DNA of 64,000 nt from assembly GCF_022024115.1 (NCBI RefSeq), contig NZ_CP091792.1, forward strand, positions 2,232,001 to 2,296,000, in the 5' to 3' direction. The stretch comes from Prevotella communis. Its GTDB lineage: Bacteria > Bacteroidota > Bacteroidia > Bacteroidales > Bacteroidaceae. The number at the start of each line of letters is the position of its first letter. The stretch's first letter is position 1. This document shows, piece by piece, positions 6,882-13,631 of the stretch. The notes beneath the pieces were generated by a model, which did no database searches, was not told where the DNA came from, and saw nothing but the letters and a program-made list of their open reading frames with translations. The position numbers were made by a program, and so were the translations under genes.

Positions 6882-9281
6882 ATGAAAAAGATTTTCAACA
6901 TTCTAATGCTTTTCACCGCAAGTCTGCTGGTGCTGAGTTGTTCGGAAGATGAAACAGAAGCCATCAGAGAGGCGAAGACCTATGCCCATGCGCTGTCTGT
7001 CATCAACGAGGATTATTACGAGTTGCTGGTTTTGAACGAGCTTTCGGAACCTGTTACCGTTGCGTCAACTAACAACCTTCCCTATTGGCTTTCCGTGGAG
7101 GCTCAGGAGGGAGTGAATAAGAATGGCCATCCGGTGCTCAAGCTAAATGTGAAAAAAGAGGACGGCATGCAGGAAGAACGCCAGATTGAAGGTACCGTAA
7201 CCCTCTCTACTGGCGACATCATCAGCCTCGCCGTGAAGCAGGGGAGCGATCTCCCTACCGGCTTTAATGACGGAGGAGTCCTCACTTCCAGTAATACGGA
7301 GTTCGAAGCCGACTGGGCCAGCTGTAAGAGCATTTCGCTGGTAACCAGCTATGTGGATGTCAATGGCCGCACGCAGGTAACCACCACAGAAGTTGCCCTG
7401 CCGTGGGCTCAGGACGCCCTTCCTCAAGAATGGCTGCCGGAGGACGAAGCTCAGTGCATGGTCATCAACAAAGACCAATGGGAGTTGGTTTTCAACCTCA
7501 CCGGCATTGAGTCGCGTCCCAACTACAACTACTTTGGCATGTACAATAAGTACAGCGGCCTGTTGCGCATCTTCTACTACATGGACGAGGCCCATATGCC
7601 TGCCAGCGCTGCCAACGACCACATGTGGTCTCTTAACTTCTCCGACGACCTGGCCGAATATCCCGTTTTCCAATATGGTGTGCCTTACAACGAAAGTATT
7701 TCCATGTCTTACAAGCAGGCTGTGGGCTATCCCAACATCCAGTACATGACCAGTGCCACCACAAGTCAAATGAGCCGTCAGGGAAAAGTGATTCCACGCA
7801 TTGGCTGGTGGGCATACGACGTAGACATGTCCCAGTTGCGTCCCAAGGCCTTGGCTTCGCGAGGTGGCTATATCACTCCCGGCATGTTGCTGTTTGCCCA
7901 GGACAATGTGTTCTTGAACTCCATCATGCACGGAGACATCGCAGGGAGCATCTCGGGTAAAATCGACCTATATGGACTGCTGCCTGCTAAAGTCAACAAA
8001 GCGGGCCTCGCCTTTACCGATATCTTTGGAATTGCAAGTTCTTTCGTTGGCGCAGGTGGTATGAGTGCTTTATTTGCGGGTAATTCTAAGAACGAGCCAG
8101 GCTCATATGCTCAGGGTGGTATTATGGCTGCCTTGAGCATGTTTGGAATGATGGCTTCCCAGATTAACCCGGGCTCAATCAGCAAAGATGACAAGAAAAA
8201 CCTGGGTAATATTCAATTGCAGGCCCAACTGAACTTGAATGCCGAGATGGAAACCCAGGGAACCATTGGTGGAGAGCGCTCCACCAACATTGCCTCCCCT
8301 AAGATTTCTTCTAAGTATTTCAAAGCCGGCACCCACTTTGGTGAAGGCGTTTGGAACATTCAGAATACCCCCGTCATCTATGTGTTGGGAGATGCCTTCT
8401 GGAGTGATGCCACGCACTTCCTCGCCTACGACAAGGGAGAGGAGTTGGATGCCTCCGGCAAGGTAATCCGTACTTACTACAAGACTTTAAAGGACCCAGG
8501 ACTCGTCAATATGCGAATGGTTTCGTTCATGGACCCGACTTCTATCGGAAATATCCTGCTGAACAACAATGTCTATGATGCCAATGCTCCGATGGAGGTT
8601 AACCAGTCATTTGGCGTTTATCCGGGATCAAAGGCCGGCTACACCAAAGGATTTCGTGAGGGTCTGGGCGTTAATCAACAGACAGATGCCATATCCGACG
8701 GCGCATTCAATGCGGCTAAAAATAATAAATTTGTAGCGGTACAGCGCCCCGTTGACGACGATTTGTTTAAGTATGACATTCCTGAGGAATACTCCAGTAT
8801 CATGGCTCCGCGCTTGAGTCAGCAGTTAGACCCCACGAACGCGAACCTTGCCCGCCAGTTCTTTGGCCCGTCCACGTACTTCTACAAGGTGAACGCCGGC
8901 GTGAAAGAAGTGGATCAGGTACATTATGTAGCCGACCCCCAAGTTAAATTGCCCTATGCTATAAAGGATCAACCCGATAAGACAAATATGGAGAAGAAGC
9001 CAGAAGACAGGGCAAAAGACTACTTCCTCTACGACCCTGACTATGTGGACTGGGTAACGACTGTGAACCTGAGAATAGTGCAGGGCGAGCGCATCTATAT
9101 CATGAACCGTCAGTTCATGCCTGAGGTGAAAGTCATCTCTTACAAGGATATGCCTGCCCTCATTAACCAGATGAAGGCGCGCAAGGGGCGGATTCCCAGT
9201 AACATGACATATCTCAACTGTGATGAGATGATTGACCGCATCCAGCGGTACTACGACGCGATAAAGGAAGCTGTAAAATAA
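6882..9281 (+). CDS. Large lipoprotein with BACON-like domain and hydrophobic Gly/Ala hairpin
   Basis: 799 residues with a signal peptide and lipobox (LLVLSCSED). Residues ~55-128 look like a BACON domain ('NLPYWLSVEAQEG' ... 'EGTVTLSTGDIISLAVKQGSD'). The rest is unknown. Two hydrophobic Gly/Ala/Met-rich segments at ~374-400 ('GLAFTDIFGIASSFVGAGGM') and ~412-427 ('GGIMAALSMFGMMASQ') are separated by a short polar loop, which resembles a membrane-inserting helical hairpin and is unusual in the middle of a soluble lipoprotein. The C-terminal third is polar with aromatic clusters. It lies 35 bp after the C13 gene and before another lipoprotein, so it is a natural candidate substrate or effector of the protease (inference). 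No family name is given because I recognise none for the main part. Confidence 0.7.
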   Translation: MKKIFNILMLFTASLLVLSCSEDETEAIREAKTYAHALSVINEDYYELLVLNELSEPVTVASTNNLPYWLSVEAQEGVNKNGHPVLKLNVKKEDGMQEERQIEGTVTLSTGDIISLAVKQGSDLPTGFNDGGVLTSSNTEFEADWASCKSISLVTSYVDVNGRTQVTTTEVALPWAQDALPQEWLPEDEAQCMVINKDQWELVFNLTGIESRPNYNYFGMYNKYSGLLRIFYYMDEAHMPASAANDHMWSLNFSDDLAEYPVFQYGVPYNESISMSYKQAVGYPNIQYMTSATTSQMSRQGKVIPRIGWWAYDVDMSQLRPKALASRGGYITPGMLLFAQDNVFLNSIMHGDIAGSISGKIDLYGLLPAKVNKAGLAFTDIFGIASSFVGAGGMSALFAGNSKNEPGSYAQGGIMAALSMFGMMASQINPGSISKDDKKNLGNIQLQAQLNLNAEMETQGTIGGERSTNIASPKISSKYFKAGTHFGEGVWNIQNTPVIYVLGDAFWSDATHFLAYDKGEELDASGKVIRTYYKTLKDPGLVNMRMVSFMDPTSIGNILLNNNVYDANAPMEVNQSFGVYPGSKAGYTKGFREGLGVNQQTDAISDGAFNAAKNNKFVAVQRPVDDDLFKYDIPEEYSSIMAPRLSQQLDPTNANLARQFFGPSTYFYKVNAGVKEVDQVHYVADPQVKLPYAIKDQPDKTNMEKKPEDRAKDYFLYDPDYVDWVTTVNLRIVQGERIYIMNRQFMPEVKVISYKDMPALINQMKARKGRIPSNMTYLNCDEMIDRIQRYYDAIKEAVK

Positions 9282-9306
9282 TAAATTAATAATGAATAGT
9301 CAAATT

Positions 9307-10278
9307 ATGAAAAAGTATTTTTATTTGCTATTATGTGCAATATTTGCATTGAGTTCGTGCAGTAATGATGACTCTGAAGATAATTCTCAGACAGAATCAG
9401 AAGAATATACTGGCAAGTTGAGTGACCTCGAGCTTCTGGAGGAGCGTTTGGTGGAAACCGACTCCGTGGGCAACATCCTGGGGTATTTGGTGGGTGCAAA
9501 CCTGAACGAGGCAGATCCCACGGAGATTTCCGTGCCTGTTAACACCTACGAAGAGGCTGTAGAGCTGTTCAAGAAGTGGTTGCCGGAAGGTGCCCAACTC
9601 ATCGAAGAGAACAAAAAGATTACATGGAAAATGACAGACGAGGAAAACCAGGAAGAGGGTGAGACCATACTCAAGGAAAGCACCACCCCTGGCGAGATTG
9701 CCAACGTAAGCATTAGGAAAGCCTCCCAAACGGAGAATGCCCCCATCATTACAAGCGTGAAGTTCATTCCTTTTTCTGCCTGGCCGGAAAACTCAACGGC
9801 AATAGAAGAATACCTGGAAGAACATTATTATCTGGGGGCTGAGGTTAAGGTTACGGAGAACAAGGGGGCCAGCACAGGAACCTATGTAGTGATTCGCGAA
9901 TGGAGCCCGCAGGAAGCCGGCATCATGATCCGCTTCTCAGGGGATACATGGAATACTTTTTGGGATGGTTATAAAAGAGATAATTGTTCCAGTGTCGGAA
10001 CCACCCAGACGGTTAGCCGGGTTCTACATCAAGGGAGTAACTATGATTACTTTGTCAATTATTACGGACCAGAGCACAATTGGCCTGACCTGAATAAAAG
10101 ATTCATAACAAAGACAATAACGGGTACAAAAATTTGGCAAACAAAAAAATATTGGTTTGTAAGACTTGATACTGGCGAGGCAGCTACCTTCCCTAATCAT
10201 GCGGGGGCGAAATCCAGTTATACGAAGGTGTATATCTATTGGTTCATTCCCAAAGGCAACTCTGTTAAGATTTGGTAA
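9307..10278 (+). CDS. Uncharacterised lipoprotein of the C13 operon
   Basis: 323 residues from MKKYFYLL; an in-frame ATG at 9292 would add five residues (MNSQI) before a normal signal peptide, so 9307 is preferred. The lipobox is FALSSCSND, followed by an acidic linker (Asp/Glu/Ser-rich, to about residue 40). The body has a helix-rich N-terminal half ('YEEAVELFKKWLPEGAQLIEE') and an aromatic-rich beta C-terminal half ('YDYFVNYYGPEHNWPDLN', 'WQTKKYWFVRLD'). Family not recognised. It starts 25 bases after the 799-residue lipoprotein and is followed at once by a small peptide gene. GC content drops in its middle (around 9960-10180) compared with its neighbours. Confidence 0.65.
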   Translation: MKKYFYLLLCAIFALSSCSNDDSEDNSQTESEEYTGKLSDLELLEERLVETDSVGNILGYLVGANLNEADPTEISVPVNTYEEAVELFKKWLPEGAQLIEENKKITWKMTDEENQEEGETILKESTTPGEIANVSIRKASQTENAPIITSVKFIPFSAWPENSTAIEEYLEEHYYLGAEVKVTENKGASTGTYVVIREWSPQEAGIMIRFSGDTWNTFWDGYKRDNCSSVGTTQTVSRVLHQGSNYDYFVNYYGPEHNWPDLNKRFITKTITGTKIWQTKKYWFVRLDTGEAATFPNHAGAKSSYTKVYIYWFIPKGNSVKIW

Positions 10279-10282
10279 CAAT

Positions 10283-10435
10283 ATGAAAAAGAAAACATAC
10301 GAGAAACCGCTGACAAGAGCAATTCAGTTGAATTTGCAACGCGTTTTGCTCATTGCCAGTCCCGATCCCAATGCAGAGACGGAGGATATCAACGAACAGC
10401 GGGACTGGGAGCATCAGGAAGGAGGCTGGTCATGA
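10283..10435 (+). CDS. 50-residue peptide with basic leader-like head and acidic tail
   Basis: Begins MKKKTYEKPLTRAIQLNLQR, continues through a short hydrophobic stretch (VLLIAS) and ends with a Pro/Asp/Asn/Glu-rich tail containing two Trp ('DPNAETEDINEQRDWEHQEG' then GWS). It starts 4 bases after the stop of the lipoprotein and its stop overlaps the next start by 4 bases, so it is fixed in the operon by coupling on the downstream side. It has no lipobox or clear signal peptide. Short proteins opening MKK.YEKP are common next to surface-lipoprotein genes in Bacteroidales in my recollection, without a known role. The head/tail layout recalls a precursor peptide; the tail has three Asn and several Asp residues, which are the preferred P1 residues of legumain-type peptidases (inference only). 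Confidence 0.6.
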   Translation: MKKKTYEKPLTRAIQLNLQRVLLIASPDPNAETEDINEQRDWEHQEGGWS

Positions 10436-11715
10436 AGAAGATGTTTGTTTTGTGGGGTGCCTTGGCACTCCTGACAGCCGCCTGCAGTAATGAGGAGAGT
10501 CAGGAAGTATCGTTCAGTCCGCTGGTGCTGACGGCCCAGCAAGAGGGTGGTGAGGCAACAAGAACCTCACTCAGCGGTACGGAGGTTCACTGGTCGGCTG
10601 GCGACAACGTAGCTGCCTTTGTGAGCAACGTGGCACACACCTCTACGGCAACAGAAATACTATCTGCCAAGAGTGCCCGCTTCACCTTTTCCGACCTTGC
10701 GGCTGATGCTGTCGTGCAATATGCCGTTTATCCCGCTGCCGCAGCTGCAGGCCTGGCGGGCGACGTCATCACCGTCACCGTGCCCACCGAGCAGACTGCC
10801 GTAGCAGGCAGTTTTGCCGAGGGCAGTGCGGTGGCAATTGCCCAGGGCGGCAGTTCTACACTTGGTTTTAAGAACGTCTGCGGTTTCCTGGCTTTCACCA
10901 TCAATGCTGATGATGTGCAGAGTGTACACATCTATGCCAACGAGAAGATGACGGGTACGGCTGACATCAACTGGAACAGCGGCGACCCAACGGTCAGCGC
11001 TTTTGGGACCTTTGCCTACACGGGTGTCAAACTCACGGGGCCATTCATCAAGGGCGCGACTTACTATGCCGCCGTATTCCCCGGTACCTATACGGGCCTT
11101 ACGCTGAAGCTGACGCATAGCGACGGTTACGTGTCGACATACACCAACAGTAACACGCTCACTGTCAGTCGCAAGGACAATGTGGTTATCGCCAGAAACC
11201 TGGTGCTGCGCACTCCTGTCAGCGGCACATGGTTCGAGAAGACCCCTGCCACAATTGGATCTGGCGTGCCAGTCATCATTGTAGGTAAGGTGGGTGGCAG
11301 CTATCGCCTGATTTCTAACGCAGATACAGGTGCCTCGTCGTCTCCCAGCGCTGCCACTACGGCAACGGTTTCGGGTTCAACGGTTACGGATGTGGATGAT
11401 AGCTTCGATGGCTACAAGTGGAATCTCTCGACAACCGACGGCAAGTTCACGCTCTATCCCGCAGGCGTTAACACACGCTGGCTCAATTGTCAGGCCACCA
11501 GTGGGTCGGCTAGTCAGACTTGTATGGCTGTTGACAACGAAAGTTATTTTAAACGTCGCTTCTTCATATGGGATGCTGCAGGGCACTTGGTCACCAGCGA
11601 TAGTTACGATGCCCGCTATCTGAGCTATAATAATGGCTTATGGTGTGGCGAGACCTTCCCCGCATCGACCGTTTACCCTGCTGCCGTCTTCTCCTTCTAT
11701 GTTAAAGTTCCGTAG
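10432..11715 (+). CDS. Fimbrillin-like lipoprotein
   Basis: 427 residues. Lipobox LLTAACSNE. The segment 'GEATRTSLSGTEVHWSAGDN' followed by 'VAAFVSN' is the hallmark opening of Bacteroidales fimbrillin-like (Mfa-like/FimA-type) proteins, in which the Arg of 'ATRT' lies near the site where a gingipain-type protease removes the N-terminal segment before pilus assembly. Alternating strands ('YAVYPAAAAAGLAGDVITVTVP', 'YYAAVFPGTYTGLTLKLTH') fit the transthyretin-like repeats of the fold. The C-terminal ~130 residues ('VGKVGGSYRLISN', 'KWNLSTTDGKFTLYP', 'FFIWDAAGHLV') look like an added domain that reads ligand or covers the tip. It ends the operon. No usher or anchor genes of a pilus cluster are present. 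Confidence 0.7.
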   Translation: MKKMFVLWGALALLTAACSNEESQEVSFSPLVLTAQQEGGEATRTSLSGTEVHWSAGDNVAAFVSNVAHTSTATEILSAKSARFTFSDLAADAVVQYAVYPAAAAAGLAGDVITVTVPTEQTAVAGSFAEGSAVAIAQGGSSTLGFKNVCGFLAFTINADDVQSVHIYANEKMTGTADINWNSGDPTVSAFGTFAYTGVKLTGPFIKGATYYAAVFPGTYTGLTLKLTHSDGYVSTYTNSNTLTVSRKDNVVIARNLVLRTPVSGTWFEKTPATIGSGVPVIIVGKVGGSYRLISNADTGASSSPSAATTATVSGSTVTDVDDSFDGYKWNLSTTDGKFTLYPAGVNTRWLNCQATSGSASQTCMAVDNESYFKRRFFIWDAAGHLVTSDSYDARYLSYNNGLWCGETFPASTVYPAAVFSFYVKVP

Positions 11716-11755
11716 AAACGGGCTTTGGTGATCACGGGGAATGCAGTTCCACTGA

Positions 11756-11795
11756 CCATTCCGGACGGACTCTCGGTCCGAGCCGTTCGGAATGG
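11756..11795. repeat. 40-nt hairpin after the fimbrillin-like gene
   Basis: CCATTCCGGACGGACTC (11756-11772) pairs with GAGCCGTTCGGAATGG (11780-11795) with one mismatch and one bulge. GGGGAATGC at 11737 onward and GCAAATCCCC after 11795 can extend the base of the structure. There is no T tract, so it is not a classical terminator; it may stabilise the mRNA 3' end or be part of the composite repeat element. Confidence 0.5.
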
Positions 11796-11810
11796 CAAAT
11801 CCCCAAAAGA

Positions 11811-11987
11811 TGACATCGTGACATCGTGACATCGTGACATTAAGGATATTCTACATGCTGAGAGGGGAAAGAGTAATAAATTGTAAGAAATTAATTTTAT
11901 AATAATATTATAATATATTATAATATTATTATAACTTATAGCATGCGCATATCGAGAGGTGCTTAATGTCACTTTGTCACGATGTCA
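11811..11987. repeat. Composite element: TGACATCG tandem repeat, 38-bp A/T palindrome, inverted copy
   Basis: TGACATCG is repeated 3.75 times at 11811-11840 (period 8). A perfect 38-bp palindrome of only A and T lies at 11897-11934. TGTCACGATGTCA at 11975-11987 is the exact reverse complement of the 13-bp unit TGACATCGTGACA found at 11811, 11819 and 11827. The whole is therefore a palindrome flanked by inverted repeats. It resembles a small non-autonomous repeat element, a replication/partition-type site or a protein-binding array; nothing in the sequence decides between these. Confidence 0.6.
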
Positions 11988-12088
11988 TTGTCACGATTTG
12001 GAGCTGGGTGCATGAAAGCAAGCGCGAGCGTTAACAGATTTTTACAGGTTACGCTATGCCGAAATTCGGCAGTTCAAGATTTTCTTTG

Positions 12089-12096
12089 TACCTTTG
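12089..12096 (+). promoter_or_regulatory. Bacteroidota -7 box (TACCTTTG) for the HU-like gene
   Basis: TACCTTTG at 12089-12096 gives a leader of roughly 170 nt before the ATG at 12273. The leader carries the 22-bp-spaced iterons and the dispersed repeat, so it is unusually long and structured. The -33 element is not clear. Confidence 0.6.
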
Positions 12097-12118
12097 CATT
12101 GTCAAAAATGAGCAACAC

Positions 12119-12173
12119 GCCGTATCGCTGACAGCAAAACGCCGGCTCGCTGAAAGAGAAAAGCCGTTTCGCT
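12119..12173. repeat. Three GCCGnnTCGCT iterons at exact 22-bp spacing
   Basis: GCCGTATCGCT (12119-12129), GCCGGCTCGCT (12141-12151) and GCCGTTTCGCT (12163-12173) are spaced exactly 22 bp, two helical turns, just downstream of the promoter of the HU-like gene. The spacing puts all three on the same DNA face, as in an operator array. Autoregulation by the HU-like protein is possible but not shown. Confidence 0.55.
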
Positions 12174-12181
12174 CATTAAGG

Positions 12182-12220
12182 GAATAGTGAATAGTGAAAA
12201 GTGAAAAATTTGCTACCGCT
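12182..12220 (+). repeat. Dispersed intergenic repeat, copy 1 (GTGAA.../TTTGCTACCGC)
   Basis: GAATAGTGAATAGTGAAAAG followed by TGAAAAATTTGCTACCGCT. Related copies occur at 28872-28904 (minus strand), 60651-60670 and 61601-61630. All but the last, which starts within the end of exbB, are in non-coding DNA near gene starts or ends. Confidence 0.6.
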
Positions 12221-12272
12221 AGAACCTCAATTCTAAACATTAACCATTAAAAATTAAACATTAAAAATCACT

Positions 12273-12809
12273 ATGGGAACAATTGAAATTAAGAAGGTAG
12301 AACGCAAGGTGACTGTGGGCAAGAAGGGCGAGCAGCGCCAGCAGGTGAAGAAGACCTACGGTAAGATTATCTATCGCGGCACAATGCGACTCACCGACAT
12401 GGCCGAGCACATCATGAAGCACGGCAGTATCTATACCGAGGACGTGGTCATCGGTGTTATCACCAAGTTGAAGAGCTGCATGCAGGAGATGCTGGCCGAC
12501 GGCTACAAGGTGAAGCTCGACGGCATCGGAACCCTCTACCCTGTCCTCACCTCCAAGGGCGTTGCTGACGCGAAGGACTTCAGCGCATCCGAGAACGTCA
12601 CCCGCCTGGGCATCGCCTTCCTGGCCGACCAGAGCAAGAAGTCTGCCTACAAGGCTTCCGCCATGCGACAGGGCGCTACGCTGAGCACCCAGCTGTACAG
12701 CGAGCTGACGGGCGAAGAGACGGAGAACGGAAACACGGAGTCAGGGAACTCGGAGAGTGGAAACACGGAATCAGGGAATAACGGAGAAAGCGGACCCGTA
12801 AATCCTTAA
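12273..12809 (+). CDS. HU-family DNA-binding protein, Bacteroidota long form
   Basis: 178 residues. Residues ~30-125 carry an HU/IHF-like fold ('YRGTMRLTDMAEHIMKHGSI', 'DVVIGVITKLKSCMQEMLADGYKVKLDGIGTLYPVL'), preceded by a basic head and followed by a low-complexity tail with five copies of an N(T/S/G)ESG unit at ~150-175 and ending in PVNP. This is the Bacteroidota 'HU family DNA-binding protein' that usually precedes a smalltalk peptide and a peptidoglycan amidase gene. It is presumed to bind and shape DNA. Here the smalltalk gene follows at 13033, but no amidase does. Its long leader has three iterons in phase, suggesting specific regulation. Confidence 0.85.
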   Translation: MGTIEIKKVERKVTVGKKGEQRQQVKKTYGKIIYRGTMRLTDMAEHIMKHGSIYTEDVVIGVITKLKSCMQEMLADGYKVKLDGIGTLYPVLTSKGVADAKDFSASENVTRLGIAFLADQSKKSAYKASAMRQGATLSTQLYSELTGEETENGNTESGNSESGNTESGNNGESGPVNP

Positions 12810-12831
12810 ACCTCGCACAGAGGTGATAATC

Positions 12832-12991
12832 TCACACAGAAATCACGGAAATCACAGAAATGAGAATCGCCAGCGATTCTTTATCCGCTGAATCCGATTA
12901 ATCCGTGGTCGAAAGATTTCTGTGATATCTATTTGCTTTGCAAATACTGGAGGCGCAGCCAATTTCTGTGATATCTGTGGTTTCTGTGTGA
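12832..12991. repeat. 30-bp imperfect inverted repeat flanking a 100-bp spacer
   Basis: The left arm at 12832-12861 (TCACACAGAAATCACGGAAA then TCACAGAAAT) is nearly the reverse complement of the right arm at 12962-12991 (ATTTCTGTGATATCTGTGGT then TTCTGTGTGA). A further internal copy of ATTTCTGTGATATCT lies at 12916-12930. It occupies the gap between the HU-like gene and the smalltalk gene, where it could form a long hairpin in the shared transcript or be a small mobile-repeat remnant. Confidence 0.55.
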
Positions 12992-13032
12992 ACTTAAATA
13001 ATCTATCGGTGTGAAATTAAAACATTATTACC

Positions 13033-13131
13033 ATGAAGAACAAGACATTTTGGAAATTCGCAATCCAGACAGCCATTAGTGTGCTGTCGGCCATCGCAAC
13101 GGCACTGGGAGTGACCTCGTGCATGGCATGA
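13033..13131 (+). CDS. Smalltalk protein
   Basis: 32 residues: a basic start (MKNKTFWKFAIQTAISVLSA) and one hydrophobic helix that ends ...LGVTSCMA. This matches the named Bacteroidales 'smalltalk protein' family: ~30 residues, MKK.(T/F)W..., a single membrane helix and a terminal SC.. motif that looks like a minimal lipobox. The family normally lies between an HU-like gene and an N-acetylmuramoyl-alanine amidase gene, and its function is unknown. In this window it is 223 bp after the HU-like gene and is followed by a terminator and then a leftward gene, so the usual third gene is absent. Confidence 0.85.
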   Translation: MKNKTFWKFAIQTAISVLSAIATALGVTSCMA

Positions 13132-13164
13132 AAGTAGAAAGGTAAAAAGGTAAAAAGGTAAAAA

Positions 13165-13202
13165 ACAGGAGTTGGCAAATCTGCCAGCCCCTGTATTTTT
13201 TT
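13165..13202 (+). terminator. Terminator after smalltalk
   Basis: A 13-pair stem (13165-13177 with 13182-13194, one mismatch, one G-T pair) with a 4-nt loop is followed by ATTTTTTTT. The A run on the other side lets it also end the leftward FKBP transcript. Just upstream GGTAAAAA is repeated three times (13141-13164). Confidence 0.75.
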
Positions 13203-13217
13203 ATAAGAGTAATTCCT

Positions 13218-13616
13218 TCATGCTATTCCTATCAGTTCAATTTCAAAGATAAGCGTTGAACCACCGGGGATGCCAGGCTGTGAGAACTTGCCGTAGCCCA
13301 TCTCTGCAGGGATATAGAGTTCCCACTTGTCGCCGATGTGCATCTGCTGCATGGCGATGATCCACCCCTCAATGAGGTCGCACAGGCGACAAGCCAGAGG
13401 TACACCGCCACGACTGCTGTCAAACTGCTTACCGTCGATTGTCCAGCCGGTATAGTGGGCAGTGATGATGCTGCGGACCGTCGGTTTCTGACTATCCTGA
13501 TTTCCCTCACCCAGCACCTTGTAATAGATGCCCTTAGGCAGGGCTTTTACGCCCTCCTCCCTGGCTTTCGCCTCCAGCCAATCCTTGTTGGCCTGTATGT
13601 ATTCCCGTTTTGCCAT
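13218..13616 (-). CDS. FKBP-type peptidyl-prolyl cis-trans isomerase
   Basis: 132 residues with no signal peptide, so probably cytoplasmic. After a charged helix (residues 1-30) comes the FKBP fold: 'GIYYKVLGEG', 'IITAHYTGWTIDGKQFDSS', 'EGWIIAMQQMHIGDKWELYIPAEMGYG', and 'IPGGSTLIFEIELIGI'. Aromatic and hydrophobic pocket residues of the family (Y in HYTG, F and D in FDSS, W in EGW, Y in GYG, I in IPGGSTL) are visible. It catalyses proline isomerisation to help folding. It follows the TauE-like gene by 15 bp on the same strand, so the two are probably co-transcribed. Confidence 0.92.
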   Translation of the reverse strand: MAKREYIQANKDWLEAKAREEGVKALPKGIYYKVLGEGNQDSQKPTVRSIITAHYTGWTIDGKQFDSSRGGVPLACRLCDLIEGWIIAMQQMHIGDKWELYIPAEMGYGKFSQPGIPGGSTLIFEIELIGIA

Positions 13617-13631
13617 ATGTTATAAAGTTCT

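Larger units (their letters stand above)
11716..12272. other. 557-bp non-coding stretch, highly structured
   Basis: No coding sequence is supported here. The stretch holds, in order, a 40-nt hairpin, 8-bp tandem repeats, a 38-bp perfect A/T palindrome, an inverted copy of the tandem-repeat unit, a -7 box, three 22-bp-spaced iterons, a dispersed GTGAA/TTTGCTACCG repeat and an ATTAAA-rich leader ahead of the HU gene. Each is listed separately. Confidence 0.6.

Noticed and set aside
3744..7931. Long opposite-strand open frames (for example 3744-4571, 5413-6012, 6040-6777, 7143-7931).
   Set aside because: They are shadows of the lipoprotein operon's high-GC third positions; no starts, signal peptides or family motifs, while the rightward frames have lipoboxes and known domains.
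8310..8370. KAGTHFGEGVW in the 799-residue lipoprotein resembles the MACPF signature (Y/W-G-T-H-F/Y).
   Set aside because: Only four residues agree, the expected Gly-Gly follow-up and the helical clusters of MACPF are not in the right places, so the family call is not supported.
11811..11840. Tandem TGACATCG units as a CRISPR array.
   Set aside because: The unit is 8 bp with no spacers and no cas genes are present.
11897..11934. The A/T palindrome as a transcription terminator.
   Set aside because: It has no G-C in the stem and no separate T tract beyond the symmetric sequence, and the operon's last stop is 180 bp upstream.
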